From JACKOD01 sp041591635 (GTDB taxonomy: Bacteria; Pseudomonadota; Gammaproteobacteria; Pseudomonadales; Oleiphilaceae), in contig JBFHRO010000003.1 in the NCBI GenBank assembly GCA_041591635.1, forward strand, positions 1 through 38,318: DNA of 38,318 nucleotides, given 5' to 3'. Under the pieces are notes generated by a model, which was given only the letters and a program-made list of their open reading frames with translations, was not told where the DNA came from and did no database searches. This document shows positions 1 to 7,200 of this stretch, one piece after another; position 1 is the first letter of the stretch; every line of letters starts with the position of its first letter. The translations under genes and the position numbers were made by a program.

Positions 1-1084
1 CACCCTCATTGTCATGCGGCGCACCAAAATTGTGGCCGATTTCATGGGCAACCGTCAGGGCTCCGGCCGTTCCGCGACCGCCAGCCTGGGTCACGCCAAC
101 GCCATAAGACCCACAAACGGCATCCACGTAAGCGATACCAAGGGTGCTGCCCATGCGCTTGCCGCTGAACAAATGCGCGATCCCCGGATTACTGTTGCCA
201 GCATAGGACCGGAACCGGGTCAAGAGGGTATCGGGATTGGTGGAAGACAGGGTGCCGTTGTTGGTGAGAAGATCAATGCCTTTAACATTGATTTTTATGC
301 CCACCTGACCGGAAAAGATGCCGTCGACGATATTCATCTGTGACAGGGCCTCGACCTTGGGGTCACCTTTTACCGTGTTCGCATACTCGGTGTCGGCTAC
401 GATCTTGAGATCGATTTTGCGCGTTGCATTGGCTGGTGCCGCTTGTGATCCGGCACTTTTGTAGCTTGCCGTGGATTGCTGGAGTTCACCGACCAACTCT
501 TTGTAAGAAAATTTCCGGGAAAGTTTTTTTGAATTGTTAACGTTCAATCCGCAACTTTTGGTGCTCTTGAGATCCGATGCCTTATAGACAAGGGTCTGAT
601 TGCTGTAGGCTTGCTGTTTCAAGGAACGGTTGACGGCATTCAGGGTAGCGGGGTTTGAATCGATCAAATACAGCTCGTTGCCGTCAAATACCGCGCCGGA
701 GTAGACGCCATTATTGATGGTAATACGTGCCCAGGAGCCCTCGATGCCTTCGATTTCTCCCGCATACAAGGTGACATTTCCTGCGGCCAGCAGCTCCTTG
801 AAGTTCGCCGCCAGTTCATGGTTTTCATGAAGCGTCAGAGAAAAGGTTTGACCAAAGGCCTGAAAGCTCAAACCCACGAGGTTAGTGCTTTTCCTGGCGA
901 GCATGGTGGAAACGGAAGGCGAATACATTTGAATGATCTTGAATGGCTCTGCGGTGGCAATCGACAGATCCGAATCCGCAGCATCCATTGCCGACACATT
1001 TGTCCCCGTTGCAAGCAGTGCGCAGAAAAGGGCCCGACCCAGGCTGCGGCTGATCGCCTTACTAAAATGGTGCTTTGGCTGCAT
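1..1084 (-). CDS. Secreted M12B-type (reprolysin-like) zinc metalloprotease, C-terminus cut by window edge
   Basis: The minus-strand frame is open from an ATG at 1084 to the window edge (361 codons visible, no stop). The first about 33 residues form a signal peptide: a basic start, a hydrophobic core (ALFCALLATG) and a VSA cleavage site before MDA. The middle resembles a propeptide, and the catalytic part ends with HEIGHNFGAPHDNEG. This is the metzincin zinc motif HExxHxxGxxHD in its reprolysin form: three zinc-binding histidines, the catalytic Glu and the following Asp. A secreted zinc endopeptidase is inferred, acting in periplasm or medium; the substrate cannot be told. The Met-turn and any C-terminal secretion or carbohydrate-binding domains lie outside the window. 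An AGAGAAAA stretch just upstream is a weak ribosome-binding site. The family assignment is secure because of the motif; the exact peptidase subfamily is less so. Confidence 0.85.
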   Translation of the reverse strand, partial: MQPKHHFSKAISRSLGRALFCALLATGTNVSAMDAADSDLSIATAEPFKIIQMYSPSVSTMLARKSTNLVGLSFQAFGQTFSLTLHENHELAANFKELLAAGNVTLYAGEIEGIEGSWARITINNGVYSGAVFDGNELYLIDSNPATLNAVNRSLKQQAYSNQTLVYKASDLKSTKSCGLNVNNSKKLSRKFSYKELVGELQQSTASYKSAGSQAAPANATRKIDLKIVADTEYANTVKGDPKVEALSQMNIVDGIFSGQVGIKINVKGIDLLTNNGTLSSTNPDTLLTRFRSYAGNSNPGIAHLFSGKRMGSTLGIAYVDAVCGSYGVGVTQAGGRGTAGALTVAHEIGHNFGAPHDNEG

Positions 1085-1731
1085 TTTTTCTCTCCACTAT
1101 GTTCAAGGCCGAAAGTTTGCCGTTAGTTCCAGAAATCAAATTGCGTATGAATTCAAGTCACTTCCAGAGTGCATCCTGCTTGTATTTGTCGCTCCGAATC
1201 CACGATGGCGGGCCAGGCGTTATCGGTCAGTCAGCAGAGTATCCCCAGATACGCGTTTGGCTTGTAACAGAATCGAGCGCTTAGCCTCATGAACTTACTA
1301 ATGATTAAAAGGAAATGCGGACGCGCTTCTCGCTTGAATGCGGGAATGTGAGAACCTGAGCAACATTTGTGTTTTCTCGTTCAGACCCAAGGATACCAGC
1401 GCCACACCTGGGCACAGATCATCCACAGAAGCTGTGGATAACCTTGTGCATCAGCCGCTGAACAACCCCGGCTAACCCCCTGTTTCCTGCCCTTGCGGTG
1501 ACCTGAAGAGAAATTGATCAGCCTCTTGAAACACCGCTGTGGGCGGCTGTTTCATTAGCTCCATGAGCGACGCATTCGTCATCCATATGCCCTTTTCCCA
1601 CAAAATCGGGCACAAAGGCATTTCCTGTTCCATACTCATTTGTTGTTAATTCCCTTGACCCAGATTCGTCCCCTACCGGGCGTGGAAACGGCGGGGTGGG
1701 CGCGTTTTTCATCACAGGCAGGAGACCACTC
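1085..1731. other. Intergenic region of about 650 bases without a convincing gene
   Basis: It separates the metalloprotease (leftward) from the amino-acid transporter operon (rightward), so it must hold two divergent promoters. Short open frames occur but none has a ribosome-binding site, signal peptide or recognisable product. The one clear structure is the DnaA-box-like inverted repeat near 1419-1441, listed separately. A TTGACC at 1655-1660 resembles a -35 element but has no good -10 at the right spacing, so I do not call the transporter promoter. Confidence 0.6.
1419..1441. promoter_or_regulatory. Inverted pair of DnaA-box-like 9-mers
   Basis: Bases 1433-1441 read TGTGGATAA, the exact complement of the DnaA box TTATCCACA. 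Bases 1419-1427 read TCATCCACA, one mismatch from the same box on the plus strand. Together they make a perfect 8-bp inverted repeat (ATCCACAG, loop AAG, CTGTGGAT). No replication gene or AT-rich unwinding region is seen next to it, so this is more likely a DnaA-responsive or titration site, or chance, than an origin. Confidence 0.35.
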
Positions 1732-2502
1732 ATGGGAGAGATAGCTCCCCTGGTCGTACAAGATCTTCACAAGACATTTGGTGAGCACCAAGTGCTGCGG
1801 GGCATTTCCATCGAAGCGCACAAGGGTGATGTGATTTCCATGATAGGCTCGTCCGGCTCCGGTAAGAGCACCTTTTTACGCTGCATCAATCTGCTCGAAA
1901 CCCCCACTCAGGGGGAGATCATTCTGCACGGTGAGGCCATTCGCTTCACGACCAATCGCCAGGGCCAACGCATCCCTGCCGATCCGCGCCAGGTCGAAAC
2001 AGCCCGCGCCCGCTTGTCGATGGTGTTTCAGGGGTTCAATCTCTGGGCGCACATGACCGTGCTCGAAAATATTATCGAGGCGCCCATTCATGTGCTGGGC
2101 GTACCCAAAAAAACCGCCATCGCCCGCGCTCATGCCTTGCTGGAGAAAGTGGGCATTTACGAACGTCGCGATTACTATCCGTCCCAGATGTCGGGAGGGC
2201 AGCAGCAGCGTGCCGCCATTGCCAGAGCCCTGGCCATGGAGCCGGAGGTGTTGCTGTTTGATGAGCCTACCTCGGCACTCGACCCGGAACTGGTGGGCGA
2301 GGTACTCAAGGTCATGCGCAGCCTGGCAGAAGAAGGTCGCACCATGATAGTGGTGACCCACGAAATGGCCTTTGCACGTGACGTTTCGACCCAGGTGGTG
2401 TTTTTGCATCAGGGTCAGATTGAAGAACAAGGCACGCCCGGAAAAGTGTTTGATCACCCGGATTCACAGCGGGTGCGGCAGTTCCTCGCACCCAAATACT
2501 AG
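1732..2502 (+). CDS. ATP-binding subunit of a polar/basic amino-acid ABC transporter (HisP/ArtP/AotP type)
   Basis: This is the ATPase of a family-3 amino-acid importer and should sit on the inner face of the cytoplasmic membrane with the two permeases encoded downstream. All motifs are visible: Walker A GSSGSGKST, signature SGGQQQR, Walker B LLFDEPTSALDPE and the H-loop VVTHEM. The insert between Walker A and the signature (an EAIRF segment and QTA-like region before MVFQGFNLW) is typical of the HisP group. The frame opens at a GTG at 1696, but the ATG at 1732 is preferred because AGGAG stands 8 bases before it and the family starts there; this gives 256 residues. It is first of five co-directional genes. 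Basic amino acids (arginine, ornithine, lysine or histidine) are the likely cargo, from family resemblance and the downstream astE-type gene. Confidence 0.92.
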   Translation: MGEIAPLVVQDLHKTFGEHQVLRGISIEAHKGDVISMIGSSGSGKSTFLRCINLLETPTQGEIILHGEAIRFTTNRQGQRIPADPRQVETARARLSMVFQGFNLWAHMTVLENIIEAPIHVLGVPKKTAIARAHALLEKVGIYERRDYYPSQMSGGQQQRAAIARALAMEPEVLLFDEPTSALDPELVGEVLKVMRSLAEEGRTMIVVTHEMAFARDVSTQVVFLHQGQIEEQGTPGKVFDHPDSQRVRQFLAPKY

Positions 2503-2595
2503 CCATGGCAGCCTCGAACCAACCATGACAGGCCAACGATTCTTTAGCCTCCGGGCAGAAATGCAACCTGAACGTCACTCACTGGAGAAAACCTC

Positions 2596-3348
2596 ATGAA
2601 AAAGCTGATCACCGCCCTTACCTGCACCTTGGCCCTGTGCGGTAACGCGCAAGCAAAAGACTGGGCGAGTGTAAGAATTGCCGTTGACATGCCCTACGAG
2701 CCGTTCGAGTACAAGGCGCCGGATGGCACCCTGACCGGCTTTGAAATCGATCTTGGCAATGCTGCCTGTGCTGAAATACAGGCGCAATGCGAATGGATCA
2801 TCCAGGCCTGGGACGGCATTATTCCCGGCCTTCTGGCACGCAAGTACGATGCGATCATGTCGTCCATGTCGATCACCCCTGAGCGGGCCGACAAGGTGCT
2901 TTTCTCCGAGCCCTACTACAACACCCATTCGGCCTGGTTCGGCAAAAAAACCGCCGATCTGGATACCTCGAGTAAGACCACCCTCGCCGGCAAGCGCATC
3001 GGCGTGCAGCGTGGCACGGTGCAAGACAACTATGTCACCCAGCATTTCGCTGATTCCAGTGATATCAAGCGCTACACCACGGCCGATGACCTGGTGCTGG
3101 ATTTAAAAGGCGGCCGCCTGGATCTGGTGTTCATCGACTACCCGGTGGGCGAACAAACGGTCGCCAATGATGCCGACTACCATGTCGTCGGTGAGATGAT
3201 CAACGTGGGCGAAGGTATCGGCATGGCGTTTCGCAAGCGTGATACCGAACTGGCAGACAAGTTCAATGCAGCGCTTAGAAAGCTGAAAAACGATGGTACT
3301 TACGACCGCATCATGAAGAAGTACTTCACCTACAGCATCAAGATGTAA
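2596..3348 (+). CDS. Periplasmic amino-acid-binding protein of the HisJ/ArtJ/AotJ type
   Basis: The 250-residue protein is the solute-binding component that delivers substrate to the QM-type permease pair. A signal peptide is clear at residues 1-20 (MKKLITALTCTLALCGNAQA). The mature part has the family-3 hallmarks: an early VRIAVDMPYEPFEY strand, GFEIDLGNA, and SSMSITPERADKVLFSEPYY, where the Arg of the TxxR segment normally holds the substrate alpha-carboxylate. GGAGA lies 9 bases before the ATG. The 93-base gap from the ATPase gene and lack of a terminator support one operon. The length fits the lysine/arginine/ornithine-binding subgroup. The ligand is inferred, not shown. Confidence 0.92.
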   Translation: MKKLITALTCTLALCGNAQAKDWASVRIAVDMPYEPFEYKAPDGTLTGFEIDLGNAACAEIQAQCEWIIQAWDGIIPGLLARKYDAIMSSMSITPERADKVLFSEPYYNTHSAWFGKKTADLDTSSKTTLAGKRIGVQRGTVQDNYVTQHFADSSDIKRYTTADDLVLDLKGGRLDLVFIDYPVGEQTVANDADYHVVGEMINVGEGIGMAFRKRDTELADKFNAALRKLKNDGTYDRIMKKYFTYSIKM

Positions 3349-3415
3349 CCGGCCCTTGCCTTGCCAGCGCCACCCCCGGGCGCTGGCGGTACCTCGTTTT
3401 GTGTGAGTTGTCATC

Positions 3416-4156
3416 ATGAGCCCATTTTGCCAGAGCGTACCCGCTGCCCTGACCAACCTCTGCCAGTACGGCCCGCCGATTATCGATGGTGCCCTGCTCA
3501 CCGTGGAGGTCGCCGTGCTCTCGCTGTTGTTGTCACTGGGGCTGGGGTTGCTTGGTGCGTCGGCCAAGCTGTCTGCCAACCTGGCACTGAGATCGGTGGC
3601 AACCACCTACACCACGCTGATTCGGGGGGTTCCTGATCTGGTGCTGATGATGCTGATCTACTTCGGTGGACAAATGGCCATGAACAGCCTGTCAGACTGG
3701 CTCTACGATACCTTTGCCATAGAAGTGTTTTTCAACATCAATGAATTCATTGCCGGCGTGGTGACTATTGGCTTCATCTTTGGTGCCTATATGGCCGAAA
3801 CCTTTCGTGGCGCCTTTTTAGCGGTCGATGGTGGCCAGATCGAAGCCGGTAAAGCCTACGGCATGACCCGCTGGCAGATATTTGTCCGCATTGTTTTTCC
3901 CCAAATGGTACGTCATGCCATTCCTGGCATCGGCAACAACTGGCTGGTACTGCTCAAGACCACGGCGCTGGTCAGCATTATCGGCTTATCCGACATGGTA
4001 CGCCTGGCCTCCGAGGCGGCGAAGGCCGTGCATGAACCCTTTATGTTCTTTATTCCGGTCGCGCTGGCCTACCTGGCGCTCACCTCGCTCTCTGAGTGGG
4101 GGCTCAACAAACTTGAACACAAATACAGCGCCGGCGTGCGACGGGAGGCGAACTGA
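3416..4156 (+). CDS. Amino-acid ABC transporter permease, HisQ/ArtQ type
   Basis: This 246-residue integral membrane protein has several hydrophobic helices (for example around residues 20-50, 70-90 and 100-125). The cytoplasmic EAA loop reads GGQIEAGKAYGMTRWQIFVRIVFPQ at about residues 140-165, and binds the ATPase. It is one half of the permease pair with the next gene, whose ATG shares one base with this gene's stop (TGATG at 4154-4158), a sign of translational coupling. The start at 3416 follows a weak ribosome-binding site. Substrate as for the operon: probably arginine/ornithine-like amino acids. Confidence 0.92.
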   Translation: MSPFCQSVPAALTNLCQYGPPIIDGALLTVEVAVLSLLLSLGLGLLGASAKLSANLALRSVATTYTTLIRGVPDLVLMMLIYFGGQMAMNSLSDWLYDTFAIEVFFNINEFIAGVVTIGFIFGAYMAETFRGAFLAVDGGQIEAGKAYGMTRWQIFVRIVFPQMVRHAIPGIGNNWLVLLKTTALVSIIGLSDMVRLASEAAKAVHEPFMFFIPVALAYLALTSLSEWGLNKLEHKYSAGVRREAN

Positions 4157-4872
4157 TGGACTGGCTCACCGCGCTGCTGGCCGACAACAGCATCTTCAAT
4201 GCCACCACCCTTGCCCATTACTGGTCGGGTTTTACCACCACGGTGCAACTGGTGTTTCTGTCACTCGTGGCGGGAGGAATGCTGGCCATTCCCCTGGCCG
4301 TGCTTCGCGTCTCCCCCAACCCCTGGATCAGCAAGCCCGTTTGGCTCTTTGTTTACCTGTTTCGCGGCACGCCCTTGCTGATTCAGCTGTATCTCATCTA
4401 TTACGGCGTCACACTGATTGAAGGCATACAAGACTCGCTGTTCTGGCCCGTGTTTCAGGACGCCTTTTACCCCTGCCTGATTGCCTTCGCCCTGAACACC
4501 GCGGCCTACACCACCGAAATCCTTCGCGGTGCCATTGCCACCACCTCTCAAGGCGAAATCGAAGCGGCCAAAGCCTATGGCATGTCGAAGGGGTTAATGA
4601 TGCGGCGCATCATTTTGCCCAGCGCCTTTCGGCGCGCCCTGCCGGCCTACGCCAACGAGGTCATCCTTATGCTGCACGCCAGCTCCATCGCCAGCGTGGT
4701 CACACTGGTGGATCTCACCGGTGCCGCCAGAGATATCTATGCCCGCTTTTATGCGCCCTTCGAAGCCTTTATGTTTGTGGCCCTGATTTATCTGTGCATT
4801 ACCTTTGCCCTGATCTACCTGTTTCGCGCCCTGGAAACCCGGTTACTGGCTCATTTGAAACCCTTGTCCTAG
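4156..4872 (+). CDS. Amino-acid ABC transporter permease, HisM/ArtM type
   Basis: The second permease subunit has 238 residues. It is strongly hydrophobic, with the permease-family segment VYLFRGTPLLIQLYLIYYG near residues 65-83 and an EAA loop (GEIEAAKAYGMSKGLMMRRI) near residues 133-152. FRGTPLLIQL is typical of the HisM/GlnP group. It overlaps the preceding permease by one base, so the two are probably made in equal amounts. The next gene begins 60 bases downstream with its own ribosome-binding site. With the ATPase and binding protein it completes a full importer. Confidence 0.92.
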   Translation: MDWLTALLADNSIFNATTLAHYWSGFTTTVQLVFLSLVAGGMLAIPLAVLRVSPNPWISKPVWLFVYLFRGTPLLIQLYLIYYGVTLIEGIQDSLFWPVFQDAFYPCLIAFALNTAAYTTEILRGAIATTSQGEIEAAKAYGMSKGLMMRRIILPSAFRRALPAYANEVILMLHASSIASVVTLVDLTGAARDIYARFYAPFEAFMFVALIYLCITFALIYLFRALETRLLAHLKPLS

Positions 4873-4932
4873 ATTTAAGGGTAAACCACCAGGATTTTCC
4901 TCGCATGCACGGCCATCGCAACGGAGTGTTTT

Positions 4933-6006
4933 ATGCATAGCCAAGCCGAACTCTTTGACCATTACCGGGACTTTCTCAGCCACACACTGGCGCATGCCAA
5001 CTCCGATCTGCCGCCCATTTCCATCGCTCAGGATAACGGCCTCATTGCCGAGCGTCTGACTACCGGCATCTTGCGCCTGACCCCTGCCGATGACCGATGC
5101 CGGCAACGCAAGCTGCTGCTGTCGGCCGGCATTCATGGCGATGAAACCGCTCCCATCGAATTGCTCAACGCGCTGGTCACGCGCATTTTGAGCAAGGAAA
5201 CCCCTTTGTGTTGCGATCTGCTGGTAATTCTGGGAAACCCGCCCGCCATCGCCCAACAAAAGCGCCACATCGACTTTAACCTCAACCGGCTGTTTGCCGG
5301 CCGTCACCGCCTCGCCGCACACAGCGCTCAGGTCGAAAGTGCCCGCGCCGCACGCATGGAACAGGCCGTCAACGACTTTATGGCACACCAACCCGATAAT
5401 TTGCTGCACCTGGATTTGCATTGCGCCATCCGGCCTTCGGTGTATGAACGCTTTGCGCTCTATCCCTTTGTGGAAGGGCGCAGCCTGTGCCCACAAAGCC
5501 GCCAGTGGCTGGAGGCCGCCGGCATTGAGGCCATTGTGCTGCAGCACCGGCTGGCCTCCACCTTCAGCGCCTGGACTGCGCAGGCCTTTGGTGCCGAAAG
5601 CTTTACCCTTGAGTTGGGCCGGGTGGCCCTGTTCGGGCAGAACGATCTTGTGCCCTTTGCCGCGCTGGACGCCGCCATAACCCGGTGCGTCGCGCTGCAG
5701 CCCGCGGCCGTTGGTCGCCACGGCTTACCCGCCACCTTTCCGACACCGCGAGCCCAGGCACAGGTGTTTGCCGTCTGCCATGAAATACTGCGCACTGAAG
5801 AGGGGTTTGAGTTGCTGGTGCCGGCGGACGCCCCCAACTTCACCCGGTTCAATCAGGGCGACCTTGTCTGGCGTGACGACCATGGCAGTTATCAGGTCAC
5901 ACAGGGGCCGCAATACCTGATATTTCCCAATCCCCAGGTACCCGTGGGGCAGCGCGCGGGATTGATGCTCAAGCCACTGGAGGCGTCGCCCCCCCTTGCG
6001 AACTAG
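4933..6006 (+). CDS. astE: Succinylglutamate desuccinylase / aspartoacylase-family amidohydrolase (AstE-like)
   Basis: A 357-residue zinc carboxypeptidase-fold enzyme. AstE hydrolyses N-succinylglutamate to succinate and glutamate, the last step of the arginine succinyltransferase pathway. Visible active-site features are SAGIHGDETAPIELL (zinc ligands H68 and E71), NLNRLFAGRHR (about residues 116-125, substrate-binding Asn/Arg), HLDLHCAIR (third zinc ligand H163) and FTLELGR (general base E227). GGAG lies about 7 bases before the ATG. The gene follows the amino-acid transporter on the same strand, which suggests uptake and catabolism of arginine or an acylated amino acid. No astA, B, C or D lies in the window, so the pathway role depends on genes elsewhere. 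Its last 38 bases overlap the 3' end of the convergent regulator gene. Confidence 0.85.
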   Translation: MHSQAELFDHYRDFLSHTLAHANSDLPPISIAQDNGLIAERLTTGILRLTPADDRCRQRKLLLSAGIHGDETAPIELLNALVTRILSKETPLCCDLLVILGNPPAIAQQKRHIDFNLNRLFAGRHRLAAHSAQVESARAARMEQAVNDFMAHQPDNLLHLDLHCAIRPSVYERFALYPFVEGRSLCPQSRQWLEAAGIEAIVLQHRLASTFSAWTAQAFGAESFTLELGRVALFGQNDLVPFAALDAAITRCVALQPAAVGRHGLPATFPTPRAQAQVFAVCHEILRTEEGFELLVPADAPNFTRFNQGDLVWRDDHGSYQVTQGPQYLIFPNPQVPVGQRAGLMLKPLEASPPLAN

Positions 6007-6922
6007 CACGACCTTGTATCAACCCGCCCCCTTCTACCGCCTTTTCCACCGTGATGGCCACGCGCTCGGCAGAACCCACGCCCGACGCCGCCGGGGCCGA
6101 ACCGCACAGGAATAGCCCAGGCACACGGGCCAGCGCCCGGGTTACGCCGTGAATCTCCTGCGCATTCCACAGCCCATCCTGATACAGCAGGCACGGGCTG
6201 GCGCACTGATCAGCCAGTGCCAGTGCCACCTCAAGCTCAAGCGGCTGATTGATCATGCTTACCTTTTTGCCCGCATCGCTAAGGGCAATCGCTGCCACCG
6301 CCAGACGCCACACCGGCGTATTGCGCCCGCAAACCAGCCATACGGCTTCGCCGGGGTTTTGCTGGCGGTCACTCTCCAGTCGCGATTGGGCGTAGCACAC
6401 CAGTTCGCTTTGCAAAAAGCTGAACAGGGCCGCATTCGCGGCGGTGTCCGTGTCGGCCAGTTGCTGCATTACCGGCTCAAGCAAGCGTGCCGAACACTGC
6501 AGCGCCGGATAATTCAGAAAATGTTCGCGCAGCAAGACCTGAACCCGACTCACCGACAGGGCTCGCGCCGCTTGCAGCAAGGCCGTCAACTGCGGTTGCC
6601 ATGGGTTCTGATCTGCCGTCAGGGGCGATGCATGGTCATCCAGTTCACCGGCATCCAGCAACGCCCGCACCTTGCCTATCGGCACGCCACGTGCAATCCA
6701 GGCCAGCGCTTGCTGCACGCGCGAAACGTCTGCTTCTGTGTAGAGCCTGTGCCCCTTGGCGGTACGTTGCGGTTTAAGAATGCCGTAACGGCGCTCCCAG
6801 GCGCGGATCGTCACCGTATTGACCTGAGTCCGCGCCGCCAGTTCGCGAATCGGAAACAGGGGGACCTCCTCCTCGGTGTGAGGCACCCCGGGTGGCGGAT
6901 CTTGATGCGGTAAATCATTCAT
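5969..6922 (-). CDS. MerR-family regulator of the LitR/CarH type with a degenerate cobalamin-binding-like C-terminal domain
   Basis: A 317-residue cytoplasmic DNA-binding protein. A MerR winged helix-turn-helix occupies residues about 22-70 (FPIRELAARTQVNTVTIRAW, then ERRYGILKPQRT and KGHRLYTEADV). A helical region (about 106-185, including LLEPVMQQLAD) and a Rossmann-like region (about 193-290) follow, the layout of LitR/CarH light-responsive regulators. The region that should carry the B12-ligand motif DxHxxG reads VCGRNTPVWRLAV, without that histidine, so a cobalamin sensor is doubtful. A longer frame begins at 7000, but the ATG at 6922 has GGAAGAGAG upstream and begins the conserved part. 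It is divergent from a photolyase operon across a TGTACA-rich region, so it probably represses that operon in the dark, perhaps with a separate light-sensing partner. Confidence 0.85.
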   Translation of the reverse strand: MNDLPHQDPPPGVPHTEEEVPLFPIRELAARTQVNTVTIRAWERRYGILKPQRTAKGHRLYTEADVSRVQQALAWIARGVPIGKVRALLDAGELDDHASPLTADQNPWQPQLTALLQAARALSVSRVQVLLREHFLNYPALQCSARLLEPVMQQLADTDTAANAALFSFLQSELVCYAQSRLESDRQQNPGEAVWLVCGRNTPVWRLAVAAIALSDAGKKVSMINQPLELEVALALADQCASPCLLYQDGLWNAQEIHGVTRALARVPGLFLCGSAPAASGVGSAERVAITVEKAVEGGGLIQGRASSQGGATPPVA

Positions 6923-7037
6923 CAGCACTCTCTTCCAACGTAAAAATAACCTGCGATAGCCCCCTGGTAGCAAGCACGTGAATGACAGCAAGAGCCCCAA
7001 TCCGCGCTTTTTTAAAGGAGATGTCCACCCACTATAG

Positions 7038-7059
7038 ACAAAAACCGGGACAAAAACCG
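7038..7059. repeat. Two exact copies of a 10-base direct repeat (ACAAAAACCG), 12-base period
   Basis: ACAAAAACCG occurs at 7038-7047 and again at 7050-7059; a third partial copy (ACAAG) follows at 7062, keeping the 12-base step. The repeats lie between the LitR-type gene and the TGTACA array. They may be extra regulator contacts or part of the regulator gene's own promoter. Confidence 0.5.
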
Positions 7060-7075
7060 ATACAAGAAATGCAGC

Positions 7076-7147
7076 TGTACAATATTTTTCTTGTACATGC
7101 TTAATGATTGTACAATAATTTAATTGTACACAAATATTATGTGTACA
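7076..7147. promoter_or_regulatory. Array of five TGTACA palindromes in the divergent litR-like / photolyase-operon promoter region
   Basis: Exact TGTACA occurs at 7076-7081, 7092-7097, 7109-7114, 7125-7130 and 7142-7147, start-to-start distances 16, 17, 16 and 17. A degenerate GATACA at 7059-7064 continues the step by 17. Spacers are AT-rich. TGTACA-like half-sites are known for LitR/CarH-family regulators. The likely rightward promoter overlaps: TTGTAC at 7091-7096, a 17-base spacer and AATAAT at 7114-7119. Bound regulator would therefore cover the -35 and -10, which fits repression of the photolyase operon and possibly autoregulation. Confidence 0.75.
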
Positions 7148-7200
7148 GGATTTTCAATTAACAGAGCATTAACCACAGGCCCACAAAAGGAGGTTACCCG

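Noticed and set aside
6149..6913. 254-residue plus-strand open frame
   Set aside because: Antisense to the MerR-type regulator, basic and low in domain-like features; a shadow frame.
7021..7104. 27-codon mini open frame within the divergent regulatory region
   Set aside because: AAGGAG directly abuts the ATG with no spacing and the frame runs through the TGTACA array; unlikely to be translated.
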